A stretch of 64,000 bases of DNA from the NCBI GenBank assembly GCA_028274465.1, contig CM051457.1:102857982-102921981 (forward strand), read 5' to 3'. The translations under genes were made by a program, and so were the position numbers. Position 1 is the first letter of the stretch, and each line of letters opens with the position of its first letter. Of this stretch, positions 11,840-24,363 are shown piece by piece. The DNA is from Plantago ovata. Lineage: Eukaryota > Streptophyta > Magnoliopsida > Lamiales > Plantaginaceae. The notes under the pieces are model-generated. The model saw only the letters and a program-made list of their open reading frames with translations, did not search any database and had not been told where the DNA came from.

Positions 11840-13358
11840 AGGGAGCTTCAGGAAGTTCATACGGACAAGTGTCCTAGCTGCTTTATCCAATATATTGTTT
11901 GGTGAATTGATTCGGCTGAGTTTTCATTGCAGTGTATTGTTAATGTCCCATTTTGATAGATATGTCAACTATGCTTGGTGTGTGGAATATTATATATTGT
12001 CTTGTTTGCTCTATCAGTTTTCCAGGTTTATATATTCGCATTGGAAGAGCTCTTGGTCTCGTTTTTGAACAGCTAGAGATGGTGACATGTTGAGAAGGAT
12101 GATCTAGGCGTGTCGTACATGACTTTTAGGCGGAAATCAGTTGATGACAGCTTTTTAGGATTTTGTTCCTGGCCCACAAATCCCTCTGTCCGAGAATGCA
12201 ATAAAAGTAAGTCATTTATTCAGTAATCTTTCATTTATGTGATTGTTGTATCTACCTTGGTTGTGTTGTTGGAGGTCTGTGGGGGGCTATCTCATCGCAG
12301 AGGTCGTGGTAGTCGAGGATATAAAGTGCAAATGAGTTGCATTTGGCAGTGGCGGCTCCAGATAGAGATTTAATATATGTGAGATTATGTGAGAAGTTGA
12401 GGTTTGATTCTGTCTGACGATGAGATGATCCCTGTGATAGCATGCGTTCAGTTAACATGATGCATGCTAGAGTTCAGATTGCTCACAAACTGCTGCATCA
12501 CAATTAGGCAGGTACAAGTTTCGCGTGGAGAGATGACAACTTGACTGTAGAGTATACTGTTACTTCTATAGTTCTATGATTCAATTCTTTCATGGCATGT
12601 TGGTGTCATATAAAAGAACATTGTATTGTGATTGGATTCTTTAATATATTGAAACAAGATTTGTTTTCACTTAAGCCTTAACTCATGAATTTGAAATGTG
12701 ACACTGTATATCTGACTGCTACTTAGTTGTTACTAGGAACCTTAGGCGTGTTGTGAAGCGTAATCTTGTAAAATATTATTGTTTTATTAAATAATATATT
12801 GAAATAAATGGTGTGGTTATATATAATCTTCACATAATGACTTCAAACGTAATAAAAAAATAACTAATTGAGTAATTAAACTTAATATAAATGGTGTGCT
12901 ATAAATGTATATAGTTTTTGTAGTTATGCAATTAATAGTTTTGAATTGAACTATATTGAACATACGAAAGGTATTATTCTCATGAGTTAAGAACCATCAG
13001 ATACATCTCTAGACTTTGGAAACATCCAACTTCAAAATCTGCAATGCATCTTTTTCGCATGTTAATTGGTATTTTTCATCAGTTGAATATATTGTCAAGT
13101 GCTTCATATAAACCTTCTAGTTTCATAATATGATATTTTTAGTTATTTTTATCGTATGATTTAAGAATAATTTAAGGTCAAAATGACCATCGAAAAAATC
13201 AACAAAATCAAGTGTTATATTTATTAGTGGACGGATGAAGTATGTCTTTTTTTATAAGAACATATCATGGTTATTTTTAAAATTAAGTATAATACGTCAT
13301 ACAATTTTATGTTAAAAAATAAAAATTTCAGAATAGAATAAATAAAAAAAGAAAAAAA
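11840..13358. other. Intergenic stretch
   Basis: AT-rich sequence without a supportable gene. A GGCAGTGGCGGCTCCAG-like stretch at about 12343-12360 resembles a hAT transposon end, but no matching partner end was found. Confidence 0.4.
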
Positions 13359-13942
13359 TTACGTCAATAAGATTCGAACCCAACACCTTCAACTAAAATA
13401 ATGTGTAATGACCCGGAGTATTGAAGAAACGTGATATTATTATAACGGGAAGATATTCCAGAAATTATATAGTCTCAAGGGAAGACTTGTAACTTCATGA
13501 GAAGGAGCTAGTTCTATATAGTGCCATCTCTTAGATCAACGCAAGGGTGTGGGTGTTTGGTAGGGTTTATCCCGAACCCATCTCAGCTATTTCATCATCT
13601 CTTCCATCTTTTGATGGATCGAGCACCATTTAGATCTAGCAGATTTTGGTTTATTACGAGTCCATTGCTGTACGAGTTGTTCTATTTCTCATTTTTATAC
13701 ATTTGCTTTCTCTTCTGTAAGTTTCGTTCTGAGAGTACCTTCCATTTGTTGTGTTAAAGCTTTTGCTGTAAATCATCTTAAATAGACTGGGATTCTCGAG
13801 CTTGGGTCACAACATAATGATACAAATAATAGATAAAATTACGCCAACAAGATTCAAACCAAACACCTTCAATAGAAATAATAATAAAAATAATGGAGAA
13901 AAATCACGTCAACAGGATTCAAACCCTACATCTTTTAATTAA
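13359..13942 (-). repeat. Three diverged copies of a B-box-bearing repeat
   Basis: Copies at about 13359-13400, 13839-13880 and 13904-13942 share the pattern ACGTCAATAAGATTCGAACC then CAACACCTTCAA. On the minus strand this contains GGGTTCGAATC, a near-perfect pol III B-box. The first two copies are separated only by the solo LTR at 13404-13814, so before that insertion the three formed a short tandem cluster. They are probably amplified pieces of a tRNA-derived SINE on the minus strand. Confidence 0.5.
13404..13814. mobile_element. Solo LTR with TAATG target duplication
   Basis: A 411-bp segment beginning TGTAATGACCCGG and ending GGGTCACAACA, flanked on both sides by TAATG (13399-13403 and 13815-13819). 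It has no internal coding part, primer site or second LTR, so it is a solo LTR left after LTR-LTR recombination. The TGTAATGACCC start is reminiscent of Ty3-type LTRs, but the family is an inference. Confidence 0.82.
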
Positions 13943-14242
13943 CTAATGAACGCACCAGATTGAAATTGGATAAGCAAGATCAACGAATTAAAATTAATTG
14001 GTAGGTCAATCAATTGGGTAAATCAACCGAGTTATTATATTACTTTAATATTTAATATAATGCATAGCTTACGTTAAAAAAATTTACTTTGGAAGTTTAA
14101 CTAATCTACATATCCATTTGATTGCGTTGTTTCGGCATTTTAATTATTACTTCCTCCGCCCATAGCCAACCTTTGTGTTGTTCACCTTTTCTAGGCCTCT
14201 AAGACTAACTCCATCGGGAGTTTGAATGCCGTCTGAAGGAGG

Positions 14243-14352
14243 GTCTGGATGTTATCCAGACGTCTCCTTGTGCTTTGTGCTTCATCCGTGGGTCTCGGTC
14301 TGGGTATGGAAGAAAACATCCAGACCCGTCATATACTATATGACGGATCTGG
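14243..14352. repeat. Pair of hairpins sharing the GTCTGGAT motif
   Basis: One perfect 8-bp hairpin (GTCTGGAT-GTT-ATCCAGAC, 14243-14261) and a nearly perfect 33-nt palindrome at 14320-14352 (16-bp arms with one mismatch around a single base). Both carry GTCTGGAT or CCAGAC. The surroundings start with a decayed Stowaway-like stretch (TACTTCCTCCGCCC, ~14150-14163). This is probably a worn MITE; boundaries could not be set. Confidence 0.4.
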
Positions 14353-14499
14353 ATGCATTTTACTATTAAATAGGAAAGATCTAACTTTTACTATACTTAC
14401 TCAAACTAGAATTAGTTTTCATTTTAAAATTTTTACCACATTTTAATGCCTACAAACTAGTGTGAATTTCAATTTTCTTAGTTAGTAACTTAGTATGTC

Positions 14500-16416
14500 T
14501 TTTTTTGCTCCGGCTGCAAACTAAAACTACTCGAAAAAAGAGTACTACGCCATATCCTCTACATCTTTATTCAAAAACGAAAGGAGAGACGGAGGTGGCT
14601 CCGCCCAAAGGTGAATCCCATCCACCTCGTGTCCTAACTTGGCCAAGGAGTCCGCACACGCATTCCCCTCTCGCTTAGTATGTTGCAAGACGCTATCCCA
14701 AGGCCGACGGAGAAAGCTTCGCACATCTTCAAGCAGGTTATGTAAAGGGTGCTCCCCTGTATCTGTGGATTTGACCAATTTGTAGATGACTTCCAAATCC
14801 GTTTCCACCACAATCTTCGGCGTCCTCCTATCCCATGCAAGTTGGAGACCTTGTCTCAAGGCCAGCAACTTTGCCGTGTTAATCGTCACTCCAGCCATCT
14901 TCTGTGAAAAACCAAGGATCCAATGACCATGCTCATCCCGGAGAAGACCTCCAGCAGCTACAGCACTCGTGGTGGTGAGCAGACTGGCGTCAGTATTCAA
15001 TTTGCACCAACACAAAGGAGGAGCAAGCCAGACAACTCTCTCTAGAGGCGCACGACCTGTCGAGTGAAGCTTGTCCCCAAATACGGCCACCATATCCAAC
15101 ACCAAGACCTTGATCCTGTAAGCCACCACACGCACAGGGGTCCTCTTATTCCGGAAAACAACGTCGTTCCTAGCCTTCCAAACGTGCCACAAGATTGCTA
15201 TGAATACCAGCTGCCATGGTGCGCCTGGTACTAAAATGTTGCCAAAAGATGTCTTAAACAGGTTTTCTGCGATCCATACCGCCTGGGGGACAGCCATGAA
15301 CTCCAACCATTGGGTCGGATTCACACAGAATTCCCATACCTCCTTTGTCGCGCTGCAGGACCGTAGCAAGTGCTCCACGGTCTCCGGTTCAGTCCCACAC
15401 CTCAAACAGGCCTCCAAATCAATTATATGTCTTTCTTTCAAGAGAGATTTAGTTGCCAAGTGGCCATGCACACTCAACCAAAGGAAATACTGCAGTTTGG
15501 TTGGGCACTTGATGCTCCAAATTTTCCCCCAAACACTGATGTTAGTAGGCTCAGGGAGCGACTGATCTGTAATGAATTGATAGGCTTTCTTGCACGAGAA
15601 ACGATCGTTATCATCACCTAAGAAGATCTGCTTGTCCACTCCATGAGCCGCCAGTGGCATAGGGAAATCATAAATTTCTTGGTGGAGTTCTTGCGTAATC
15701 ATGGAAGCAAGGTCATCCAGACTCCACCCATCCTCAATGTTCCATACCTCAGAGACTTTGAGCTGCAAATCGCGGCTCTCAATCTGCTCCCCAAACCTCT
15801 CAGCGATAGTGGAGGCTCCCAACCAACGATCAAACCAGAACGATATTTTCTCGTCGTTGCCAATGCGCCAACCAAAAAGATTCTTCATCGCCTGACAACT
15901 TTGAATAACTCCCTTAAAGGTATTCGACTCCGCACCATTCAAAACATAATCCAGGACTCAACACTCTTTCAAGTACTTCTTATAGAAACAATCATTCCAT
16001 AAGTTCGAGTTCCCCTTAAACAATTTCCAGCCCTCCTTTGCCAAGATGGACATGTTTGTTTGTCTTGTTGTTCGAATACCCAGACCACCTTGAGAGCGTG
16101 GTTTCGTCACCTTGCTCTAACCAACGAGATGTAGTTTCCTTCTGCTGGTATCCGGTGACCAAAGGAAGCTACGGTCCAGTCTGTCTAGTTGGTCACACGT
16201 TCCTTTTGGCAACCACTAAGCTTGCATCACATGTATTGGAATCGAAGAAGTTACTGATTTAATCAGTGTTGTTCGACCCGCTAGCGAAAGGAGCTTTGCT
16301 TTCTATGTTGCTAGCCATGCGTTAACTCTGTCGACCACCTCCCTGAAAGTACCAGTCGTAACTCTCCCATGGATGAGCGGGACTCCTAAGTATTTCCCCA
16401 GATTAGTGGTGATACC
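14500..16416 (-). mobile_element. L1-type LINE, 3' half
   Basis: The downstream half of a LINE on the minus strand, running from the late reverse-transcriptase region (15943-16416) through the zinc-binding and RNase H domains to a short poly(A), seen as T7 at 14500-14506 on the plus strand. The copia element at 16417-27506 separates it from its upstream half at 27507-30865. The duplicated ATACC at the junctions shows that the LINE was already present when copia inserted. Confidence 0.85.
14545..15942 (-). pseudogene. LINE ORF2 C-terminal part: zf-RVT and RNase H domains
   Basis: An open 465-codon stretch. Residues ~105-210 hold the plant LINE zinc-binding domain (WGKIWSIKCPTKLQYFLW, CLRCGTEPETVEHLLRSC). 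Residues ~310-440 form an RNase H-like domain (KLNTDASLL, GGLLRDEHGHW, ETDLEV, and a final KREGNACADSLAKLGHEV). The open frame is long, but it is only the tail of ORF2; the upstream stretch 15943-16416 is LINE sequence in a disrupted frame and the RT core lies beyond the copia insertion. The neighbouring MNGAESNTFKGVI start is an internal methionine, not a gene start. Confidence 0.85.
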
Positions 16417-18489
16417 TGATAGTGTATATGTCCTAGAGACAGTCCTTACTAAGGGCATGGTGCCCTTATAGAGGACATATATGTACTATTACACAGGTCA
16501 ACGTAATATAATATATGTTTGTTGCATTTTACTATTGAGTATCGCTTTCATATTTATATTACACCAGGTTGCAGCATGTCATATCTTTATTACTGTCTGT
16601 ATTGATATTAAACATGTCCCCTCGGATAGATGACCGATCACACAGTTAGTGGGAGCTATGTGAGTTATCATCTATCCCAAACTCTCCCTAGTCGTGGTTC
16701 ATCTCGGATGTGGGGGTCTGAATGAACCTGACAAGACTAGTATGCGTGGAGGTTATACTTGTTGGAGCAAGTGTGAGCCGATCCCACGGCCACGGAACGG
16801 ATTGTTGGACAATCAAGGAACGTTCCCATAACTGCGCATAGTTGTTCGAAGAAGCTTTATCGAACAATGGAAGTACCCACCGGACACTCCCATCGATGTA
16901 TACTCTACACCGACGTGTCTATGGGAACCGGTGAGTTGTCGAAGTGATGTCATTCGTCCTTTGTACTTACAGGACTTTATCATCACATTTGTTGCCCCAT
17001 ATCCTTGGTGGACCCGTCGATGTCAGCTCTGAATAAGCAGCTGACCTAAGACACGATCCAGGATTATGGCTACATACAAATGGGGGTGATAAGTGATTTT
17101 GTGAAGGATTCATCTCTCAAGTGTAGCACAGGAGAGCACTGCTCATAGTCGTTCATAGTTGTGATGGTAAAACCGCTGGCCAGCGTATCAATATTATTAT
17201 GATGGTCATAATAGATATTGGATTCGCCATGCAACTCACTGAAGACGCCCGTGGATGTATTATTGGGATAGACACTTCATCGATCCTAGATACATTCGAG
17301 CAAGTCAGATGAAGGGACGTTACCATCGCCGCGTTGAGCGCAACAGGCTTCGCAACGAAAGGGTTAGCTTTGAGAAACCTCTCAAACGTCCTCACGTATT
17401 AATATTGCAAATGGAACCGTCTAGGAATTCCATGTTGCCTAGTCTAGGACTTGCATAATACAATGAGGCCCTATGGGTCACACTATGTGATGATTCAGTC
17501 TATCAGAATATCCTTGAAGATGGAATCGCAATTAATTTGGAATTAATTGTGATTGATGGATTATAATTGATTTGGAATTAGTTATAATATTTGGTGGCTC
17601 AATTAATGATTTTGAATTATTAATTGAATTGGCTAATTAATTGTATTTTATGTAAATACAATTAAAGATTATATTTTGGAAATATAATGGAGGTTTGATT
17701 AAAAAGGATATGTTAATTTAGAATTAACATATGCACATGGCAAAATCTACTTGGAGTTTGAATTGCCTTAGCACTATAAGTGGGTCCCAAAATCGGGACC
17801 CACCTAACACCCTCAGGACACGCGCGCGCGCGCGAGATGGAGTAGGGGAAGGAGTTCGACTCCTTCCTCTATTAGAAGTCTAAGGGATAAGTTAGATTTT
17901 CCTGATTGAGTTTTAATTTGATTGGGAATGAATCTAGACTTGATATTGGTTTCCTTGTGCGATAAGAATTAGATCTTATTCCTTTACGAAGTCTAATTGC
18001 TTATGCTTTAGGCTTCTATTGACTACTATATATAGTAGACTATTGGAGAGTTTTTGACATAGACTTTGACAGTCATTCTACCCAGTTTTCTTAGAGAAAA
18101 TAAAAACTCTCCCCTCCTCTTTAGCCACCCGCGCGCGCCACCACCGGAGGAATTGCCGCCCCGTCTTCTTGGTCAGACAAAGAATATCCTAGCATTCTTC
18201 CGATAGGCTGTTCATCCGTGGATACAAAGGTTGAGGTTCTAGGAGCTGGAAACTAACTTTTATTGTCTTGCAGATAATCAAAGTATTGCAGATATCTTCG
18301 ACTTCGACGAAGGAGAAGATACACCGGACTGTTACGAAGATTTGGAAGCTGCTTTGGAAGTAAGGTTAGTCTTCTAATTGACGTGTTTTTATATATACGG
18401 CATATACATAATAAATTAACCTGTATGTTAAGAAAATTTTGAAATTCCGCTGCGTACCCTAGGGGTAACTCTGACCATATTTTCTTACA
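16417..18489 (+). repeat. Copia LTR 1 (5' LTR)
   Basis: 2,073 bp with TGATAG...CTTACA ends. A TATA-like stretch lies in the palindromic ACTACTATATATAGTAG (about 18030-18046), the likely transcription start region. A CG dinucleotide run lies at about 17821-17834. An 80-aa frame inside the LTR recurs exactly in LTR 2 and is not a gene. Confidence 0.92.
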
Positions 18490-18490
18490 G

Positions 18491-18502
18491 TGGTATCAGA
18501 GC
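18491..18502 (+). promoter_or_regulatory. Copia primer binding site
   Basis: TGGTATCAGAGC, complementary to the 3' end of plant initiator Met-tRNA, one base after the end of LTR 1. This is the standard minus-strand priming site of plant copia elements and fixes the element's orientation. Confidence 0.92.
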
Positions 18503-18670
18503 GAGGTTAATTGATTACGTATATACGTATATATATTGTATGATTTTGTAGATATGTGGATGCAATTTATTCTATGATTAATTCGATTTTCAAAAGTTTT
18601 GTTTTTATATAAATTCAGAATTTATATTTTTTCAAAAAAAAAAAAAAAAAAAAATTAAAATATATATATT

Positions 18671-18981
18671 GACCGGGCCGCCTGCGTGACGCAGGCGGCG
18701 GGCGCCGGCGTGCCTCCGGCGCCCGCGTGCCTCAGGCGCCGTGCCCGCGGCACGGGCGCCTAGCGCCCGTGCCGCGCCTGCGCCCGCGGCACGGGCGCTA
18801 GGCGCCCGTGTGCCGCGGGCACCCAGCTGCCTGCGGGCCGCAGGCACCCGCGCCTGCGGCCGCGGTGCCCGGGGGCCCGCGGACGCAGGCGCCCGGCGCC
18901 TGGGGCGCCAGGCGTCTGCACCCGCGGGCGCCGATCGCCCGGGGCCGCAGGCACCGTGGGGACGGGACTAGGTCCCGTCCC
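18671..18981 (+). repeat. GC-rich palindromic island in the copia leader
   Basis: About 310 bp made almost wholly of G and C inside strongly AT-rich sequence. It is built from short inverted units (for example GGCACGGGCGCTAGGCGCCC and CTAGCGCCCGTGCC) and ends in a hairpin with 10-bp arms (GGGACGGGAC/GTCCCGTCCC, ~18958-18980). Frames exist on both strands (Ala/Arg/Pro/Gly only) but are compositional artefacts. It lies between the primer site and gag, where LTR elements carry packaging or dimerisation signals; a role here is only a guess. Confidence 0.85.
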
Positions 18982-19483
18982 ATATTTTAATATATATATA
19001 ACTAAGTTTTTTTCGGGGGTGACCCAAAATCGAATTTTTGAAAATTTTGAGGATTGAATTTTATATTTGAAATATAAATATGATTTAATTGTAATTGTTT
19101 TTAACTAGAAGGGTTAAATTTAATTAGTATAAAGTTAAAGGGCTTATTTGTAATTTATCAATTGATTGTTTATTGCAAATTAGTCCTTCTACTTTTGAAT
19201 TTTAGATTTAACACCTCTAAGGTTTCAAAAATTACAATTAAGTCCTTCGGGTTTTCGAAAATTGCTACTTGGTCAATAGAATTTTCGATTTTTCAATCTA
19301 GTCCAAATTTTCAATTATTTCATAGAGATTATAATTATGGGATTATAATTTTCGTAATGAAATTATGAAGTCATTTGGCATCCACATAGGCTACTATTTG
19401 TTTCGTATGCTCAATATGCTATTGTTTGACAATGCATGTTTAAATACCAAGTATTTTACTTTCCGTTCGACCGCTATGCATGC

Positions 19484-19640
19484 GAGTGTAGGCGGCGCCC
19501 TCTTATATGTCGGACCGCATATTTATGTATGGGTAGGCGGCACCCATTATGTGCTTGACCGCGTTTAGAACTAGAATGGATAGGCGGCATCTATTACGTG
19601 TAGACCGTTCATGCATGATGGGTAGGCGGCGCCCTTATTT
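19484..19640 (+). repeat. Short tandem repeats with a TAGGCGGC core in the copia leader
   Basis: Four imperfect units spaced about 45 bp apart (near 19487, 19532, 19580 and 19622). Each has GTAGGCGGCGCCC or a close variant, followed by a TATGT-like stretch and, in most, a GACCG motif. They sit in the non-coding leader about 0.6 kb before gag. The function is unknown. Confidence 0.65.
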
Positions 19641-20204
19641 GTTTGTAGATGACTGATAACAACCCTCAAGCTACAAGCCCCAACCAATATAAGTACAGAA
19701 ACATATATATATGTATGTATTTCTGAGATGCTTTCCATAGGGTGCTTTAATTCTGAACTTTCATTGCGTTTTCTTGTATTGGCGACCTCGTCTTACAAGA
19801 CTCGCAGTAATCGTCGGATTAGAGTAAGCCTATGGTTATGACTTACTGCATATTGTATCTAGCGACCTCGATAGGTACAATATGTAGGGCATCGGGTTAA
19901 ATTAGATTTAACAACCAAGAGTTGCGTGACGCAATTGGATAGTCTTACTAGTCCTACCGGTCATATTATGCTATGCGACCAACCCCCGTTGGAGTATAGC
20001 ATAGTATGGATTTGGATCTTGGCCACTACGGTAACTTGTTGGACATTACCCGTATGTTTGTTGTGGGGCAAGCATATGTGAAAATAGTGGGAGCTAAACA
20101 GCTAAAGGACCTTGTTGTTTAGTTATGTTGACTGTGTATTTAGAAATAATATTTCAATAGTTGATTTATTATTTTCGTTCTATATTATTTCTCCTGGAAA
20201 CCGA

Positions 20205-23200
20205 AATGGCGAGAATCTCGCTCCGTGCTGTCTTAGAGAAGCAAATTTTGACCGGACCAAACTTCCTAGATTGGATCGAGAATATATGTTTGGTGCTGAG
20301 GTACAAAAGGATTGAGTACGTCTTGGACGAGGCTAATCCCGTGTGTCCCGAGAATCAGACTGCCTATCAAGTTGCTGATTTGGAATCAAGCCAACAAGGT
20401 AAAGTCTGATAAGCATCATGAGGATGTTGGATCCGCGCAGTGTATTATGTTGGCGGCAATGAGCAATGAGCTGCAGAGACAACATGATAGCATGTTGCCG
20501 TATGAGATGCTAAAGCATCTTGAGTCGCTCTTTGAGACGACAGCTAGAAGTCTTGAATTTGATTTGATCAAAGAGATAAATAGATGCAAGCTCAATGAAG
20601 GAGGGAACATGTCTGAACATGTTGTCAAGATGAGAATAAGATCATGGTGATCTTTGTCCTTCAATCATTGTCGAGTTCGTATTCGCAGTTCATCGTTAAC
20701 CACGATGAATGCGAAGGACGTAACACTGCCCAAACTCCATAATCTGCTGAAGACATATGATCAAACTCTTCCTAAGAAGGAAAAGTCGATCATGTTTGTT
20801 GGGCAACCGTCTAACCGAAACCCGAGAAACAAAGGTGCTAAGGGTAAGGGAAAGTCAGGAGCCAAGGCTAACACTTCGAGTGATAAGCCTAAGCGTCTGA
20901 ACCAGAAAAGGAAGTTCAAGAGAAGCGGAACGGTATGCACAGATGAATGTCATTTCTGTAGGCAGAAAGGACATTGGAAGAAAGATTGCCCTAAGCTGAG
21001 GGCAGATCAAGCTAAGAAGCCACTGGCTTCTAGCTCAGGTATGTTTGTTATTGAAATGAACATGACTACTTTTGACTCCAATGGTTGGGTATTAGATACA
21101 GCCTATGGCTCGCACATTTATAATAATGTGCAAGGGGCCATTGAACACAGGCTAGTCAAGTAAGGTGAAATCAACTTGCATTTTGGGAACAACAATCCAG
21201 TTGAAGCCAAACGCGTTGGATGCTGCAAGATAGATTTACCATCAGGACAATGTTTGGAACTTGATAACGTTTATTTTGTTTCATCCATTGTCATAAATAT
21301 TATTTCCATTTCATTGTTGGACAATTTGGGTTTTTCCTAATACTTGTTATTTTTCATTAAATAACCAGTATTATGGAAAGGCTCGCTTAGTGAATGGTTT
21401 ATATATTTTGCAAAGTAGTCTACCTTTATTTCAAATACATAACAAACAACCGTCTTCAAGTAGGAAGAATAATCCATCTTATCTATGGCATTGTTGGCTA
21501 GGCCATATCAATGAAACACGGATTCAAAGACTAAGGAAGTTGGACTACTTAGAACCATTTGATTTTGAATCATATGGTACATGTGAATCATGTGTTAAGG
21601 GTAAGATGACGAACAAACCTTTTGTTGGACAAGGTGTTCGTGACACTCGCTGCTTAGAGCTCATACATACCGATGTATGTGGACTTTTTAAGGTCCATGC
21701 GCGTGGGGGTTATCCTTACTTCGTTACCTTTACTGACGATTTCTCAAGGTATGGGTATATTTATCTTATGATGAATAAATCCAAGACCTTTGGGGAATTC
21801 AAGGAGTTTAGGAATGAGGTCGAGAATGAATTGAACCTAAGGATAGTCACTCTTGGATTGGATCGAGGAGGTGAATACCTTAGTGAAGAACTTATCGACT
21901 ACTTGAAGGAAAATGGAATTCAATCGCAATGGAGCACCACAGTTAAATTGTGTGTCTGAGAGAAGGAATCGAACCCTGTTAGACATGGTGAGATCAATGA
22001 TTGGATTCTCGACTCTTCCAAAACATCTATGGGAATATGCACTACAAACTGCAATCTACATTCTGAACCGTGTACCATCTAAATCAGTGGAGAAAACTCC
22101 TTGTGAGTTATGGAAGGGAAAGAAGCCCTCACTGGGCTATCTTAGACCTTGGGGCTGTCTTGCGATAGTCAAACTGATGCTCACTGATAAGTTAGATGCT
22201 AAGGGTGTCAAAGTATATTTCATAGGCTATCCTCATTAGACGAGAGGCTATGAATTCTATGATGCTGAAGATCACTAGGTGACAGTATCTAGAAACGTTA
22301 AGTTTTTAGAAGCAGAATACCTCGAAGAAGAGAGGTTAGATGACATGATAGAACTTGAAGAAATTCAAGACTTTGACACGCGCGAACATGAGTTCTCTAA
22401 ATCTTCTGATTTGGACTCAAGTTCAGTGGGAGCTTTCGAAGCAGACAAGGGTAATGATATGACACTTGCTAGGCATGTCATAGTCAATGGGAGTCCTGTG
22501 ATTAGATCAACAGTTGAAACCACACCAATAGAACCCGTTGTCAATTAAACTGTGCAACGAGTTGCACAAGAGCAGCCTTCCGCTAGGGAACAGGGTCGCG
22601 TGGTGCGACCAGCTGCATCAGTGCCCACTGATAATGTTCGTGTTACACGAAGCCAGAAAAGAAAAGCACCAGAACCAGTCGAGCTCCGTAGGTCGAAGAG
22701 GATCCTAAAAGGACCTCAAAAGCAAAGCCTTATGATAGAAGACATCAGTGAACTTGATGTCGGCTTATCAGATCGGGAAGATCTCGAGACCTACAAAGAG
22801 GCAATAATTGATATTGAATCAGACAAATGGCAAGAGTCCATGGAATTGGAGATGGACTCCATGTACCTGAACCAAGTTTGGAACTTGGTAGACTTGCCCC
22901 AATGGGTTAGACCTATTGGGTGCAAATGGGTCTTTAAACGAAAGACAGATGCCGATGGCAAGGTACAAACGCACAAAGCTAGGCTTGTGGCGAAAGGCTA
23001 CACACAAAGGTATGGCATTGATTACGATGAAACCTTTTCACCGGTAGCAAAAATGAAGTCCATTCGAATTCTACTTGCGATAGCTGCCTACTATGATTGT
23101 GAGATCGGGCAGATGGATGTAAAGACTGCCTTCCTCAATGGAAACCTTGAGGAAGAGGTCTATATGGTACAGCCGGAAGGTTTCATTAGTAAAACCAGGC

Positions 23201-24349
23201 CGACTGCTGTATGCAAATTACAAATATCCATCTATGGGCTAAAGCAAGCGTCTAGGAGCTGTAATATCCGCTTTGATGAAGCTGTCAAATGGTTTGACTT
23301 CATCAGAAGAAAGGAAGATCCCTGTGTCTACACTAGGCACATCAACAAGGGAATCGTTTTCATGATCATCTATGTTGATGACATTTTGATCATGGGAAAC
23401 AATGTCTCTATGCTAGAAGAGACTAAAGTTTGGTTATCAAGTACCTTCTCAATGAAGGACTTGGGTGAACATCCTAGGGATCAAGATCTATAGAGATAGA
23501 TCCAAGAGGATGTTAGGATTGACACAGTCCACCTACATCGACAAAATACTGAAGCGTTATAAGATGGACGACTCAAAGAGAGGCATTCTCCCAGCTAGGC
23601 ATGGGATTGTCTTATCAGTTAAGGATAGTCCTAAAACTGATGAAGAAAGAAATGCAATGAGTCGTGTGCCCTATGCTTCGGCAGTAGGGTCTATAATGTA
23701 TGCAATCAATTGCACAAGGCCCGATGTGGCATATGCGCTTAGTGTCACTTGTCGACACCAACAGAATCCAGGAGTACCTCACTGGATTGCTGTAAAGAAC
23801 ATTCTTAAGTACCTTCGACGGACTAAGGAAATGTTCTTGGTGTTTGGTGGAGAACCAGAATTAAAGATGTCTGGTTATGTCGACGCTGGATTTGAATCAG
23901 ATCCTGATGACTTTGAGTCACAGAAAGGATACGTATTCAAATTGAACGGAGGAGCTATCTGTTGGAAGAGTTCTAAGCAAGCCACGATTGCTGACTCATC
24001 CACAGAAGTCGAGTACATTGCTGGATCAGAAGTTTCGAAAGAAGCTGTCTGGATTTCAGAGTTCCATAAGGAATTGAGGGTTGTTCCTGCTCCTAGTCCA
24101 ATAACGATTTATTGGGACAATACGGGCGCCGTCGCTCAAGCTAAGGAGCCAAGATCAACAAACAAGAACGTATATGTACTTACAAAGTATCACGTTATAC
24201 GTGAGATTATTGATAGAGGAGAAGTTAGTATAGAACGTATCTCTACCACGGACAACGTGGCAGATCCTTTCACTAAGGTCTTATCAGTGGAAGTCCACTT
24301 AAGACATTATGCTAATCTGGGCATTAGGCATAAAGGTGACTGGCTCTAG
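20205..24349 (+). pseudogene. Copia gag-pol region (fossil)
   Basis: In order: gag core (LRAVLEKQILTGPNFLDW, near 20220), CCHC knuckle (CHFCRQKGHWKKDC, near 20950), protease remnant (WVLDTAYGSH, near 21090), pre-integrase and integrase (WHCWLGH, CESCVKGK, then HTDVCGLF, 21480-22230), reverse transcriptase (WVFKRKTDADG, DVKTAFLNG, YVDDILIMG, 22800-23460) and RNase H (YVDAGFESD to ADPFTK, 23870-24290). It is broken in several places. The domain order, with integrase before RT, identifies Ty1/copia. Confidence 0.9.
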
Positions 24350-24363
24350 TCCAAGTGGGAGAT

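Noticed and set aside
15200-16002. Plus-strand frames of 64-121 aa
   Set aside because: They are antisense to the LINE ORF2 coding sequence and show no domain.
17153-17458. 80-aa and 67-aa frames that recur identically at 25100-25405
   Set aside because: They lie inside the copia LTR and recur because the LTRs are copies.
18632-18990. Several overlapping open frames rich in Ala, Arg, Pro and Gly
   Set aside because: They arise on both strands from the G/C-only island, which has few stop codons by composition; no domain or start context supports them.
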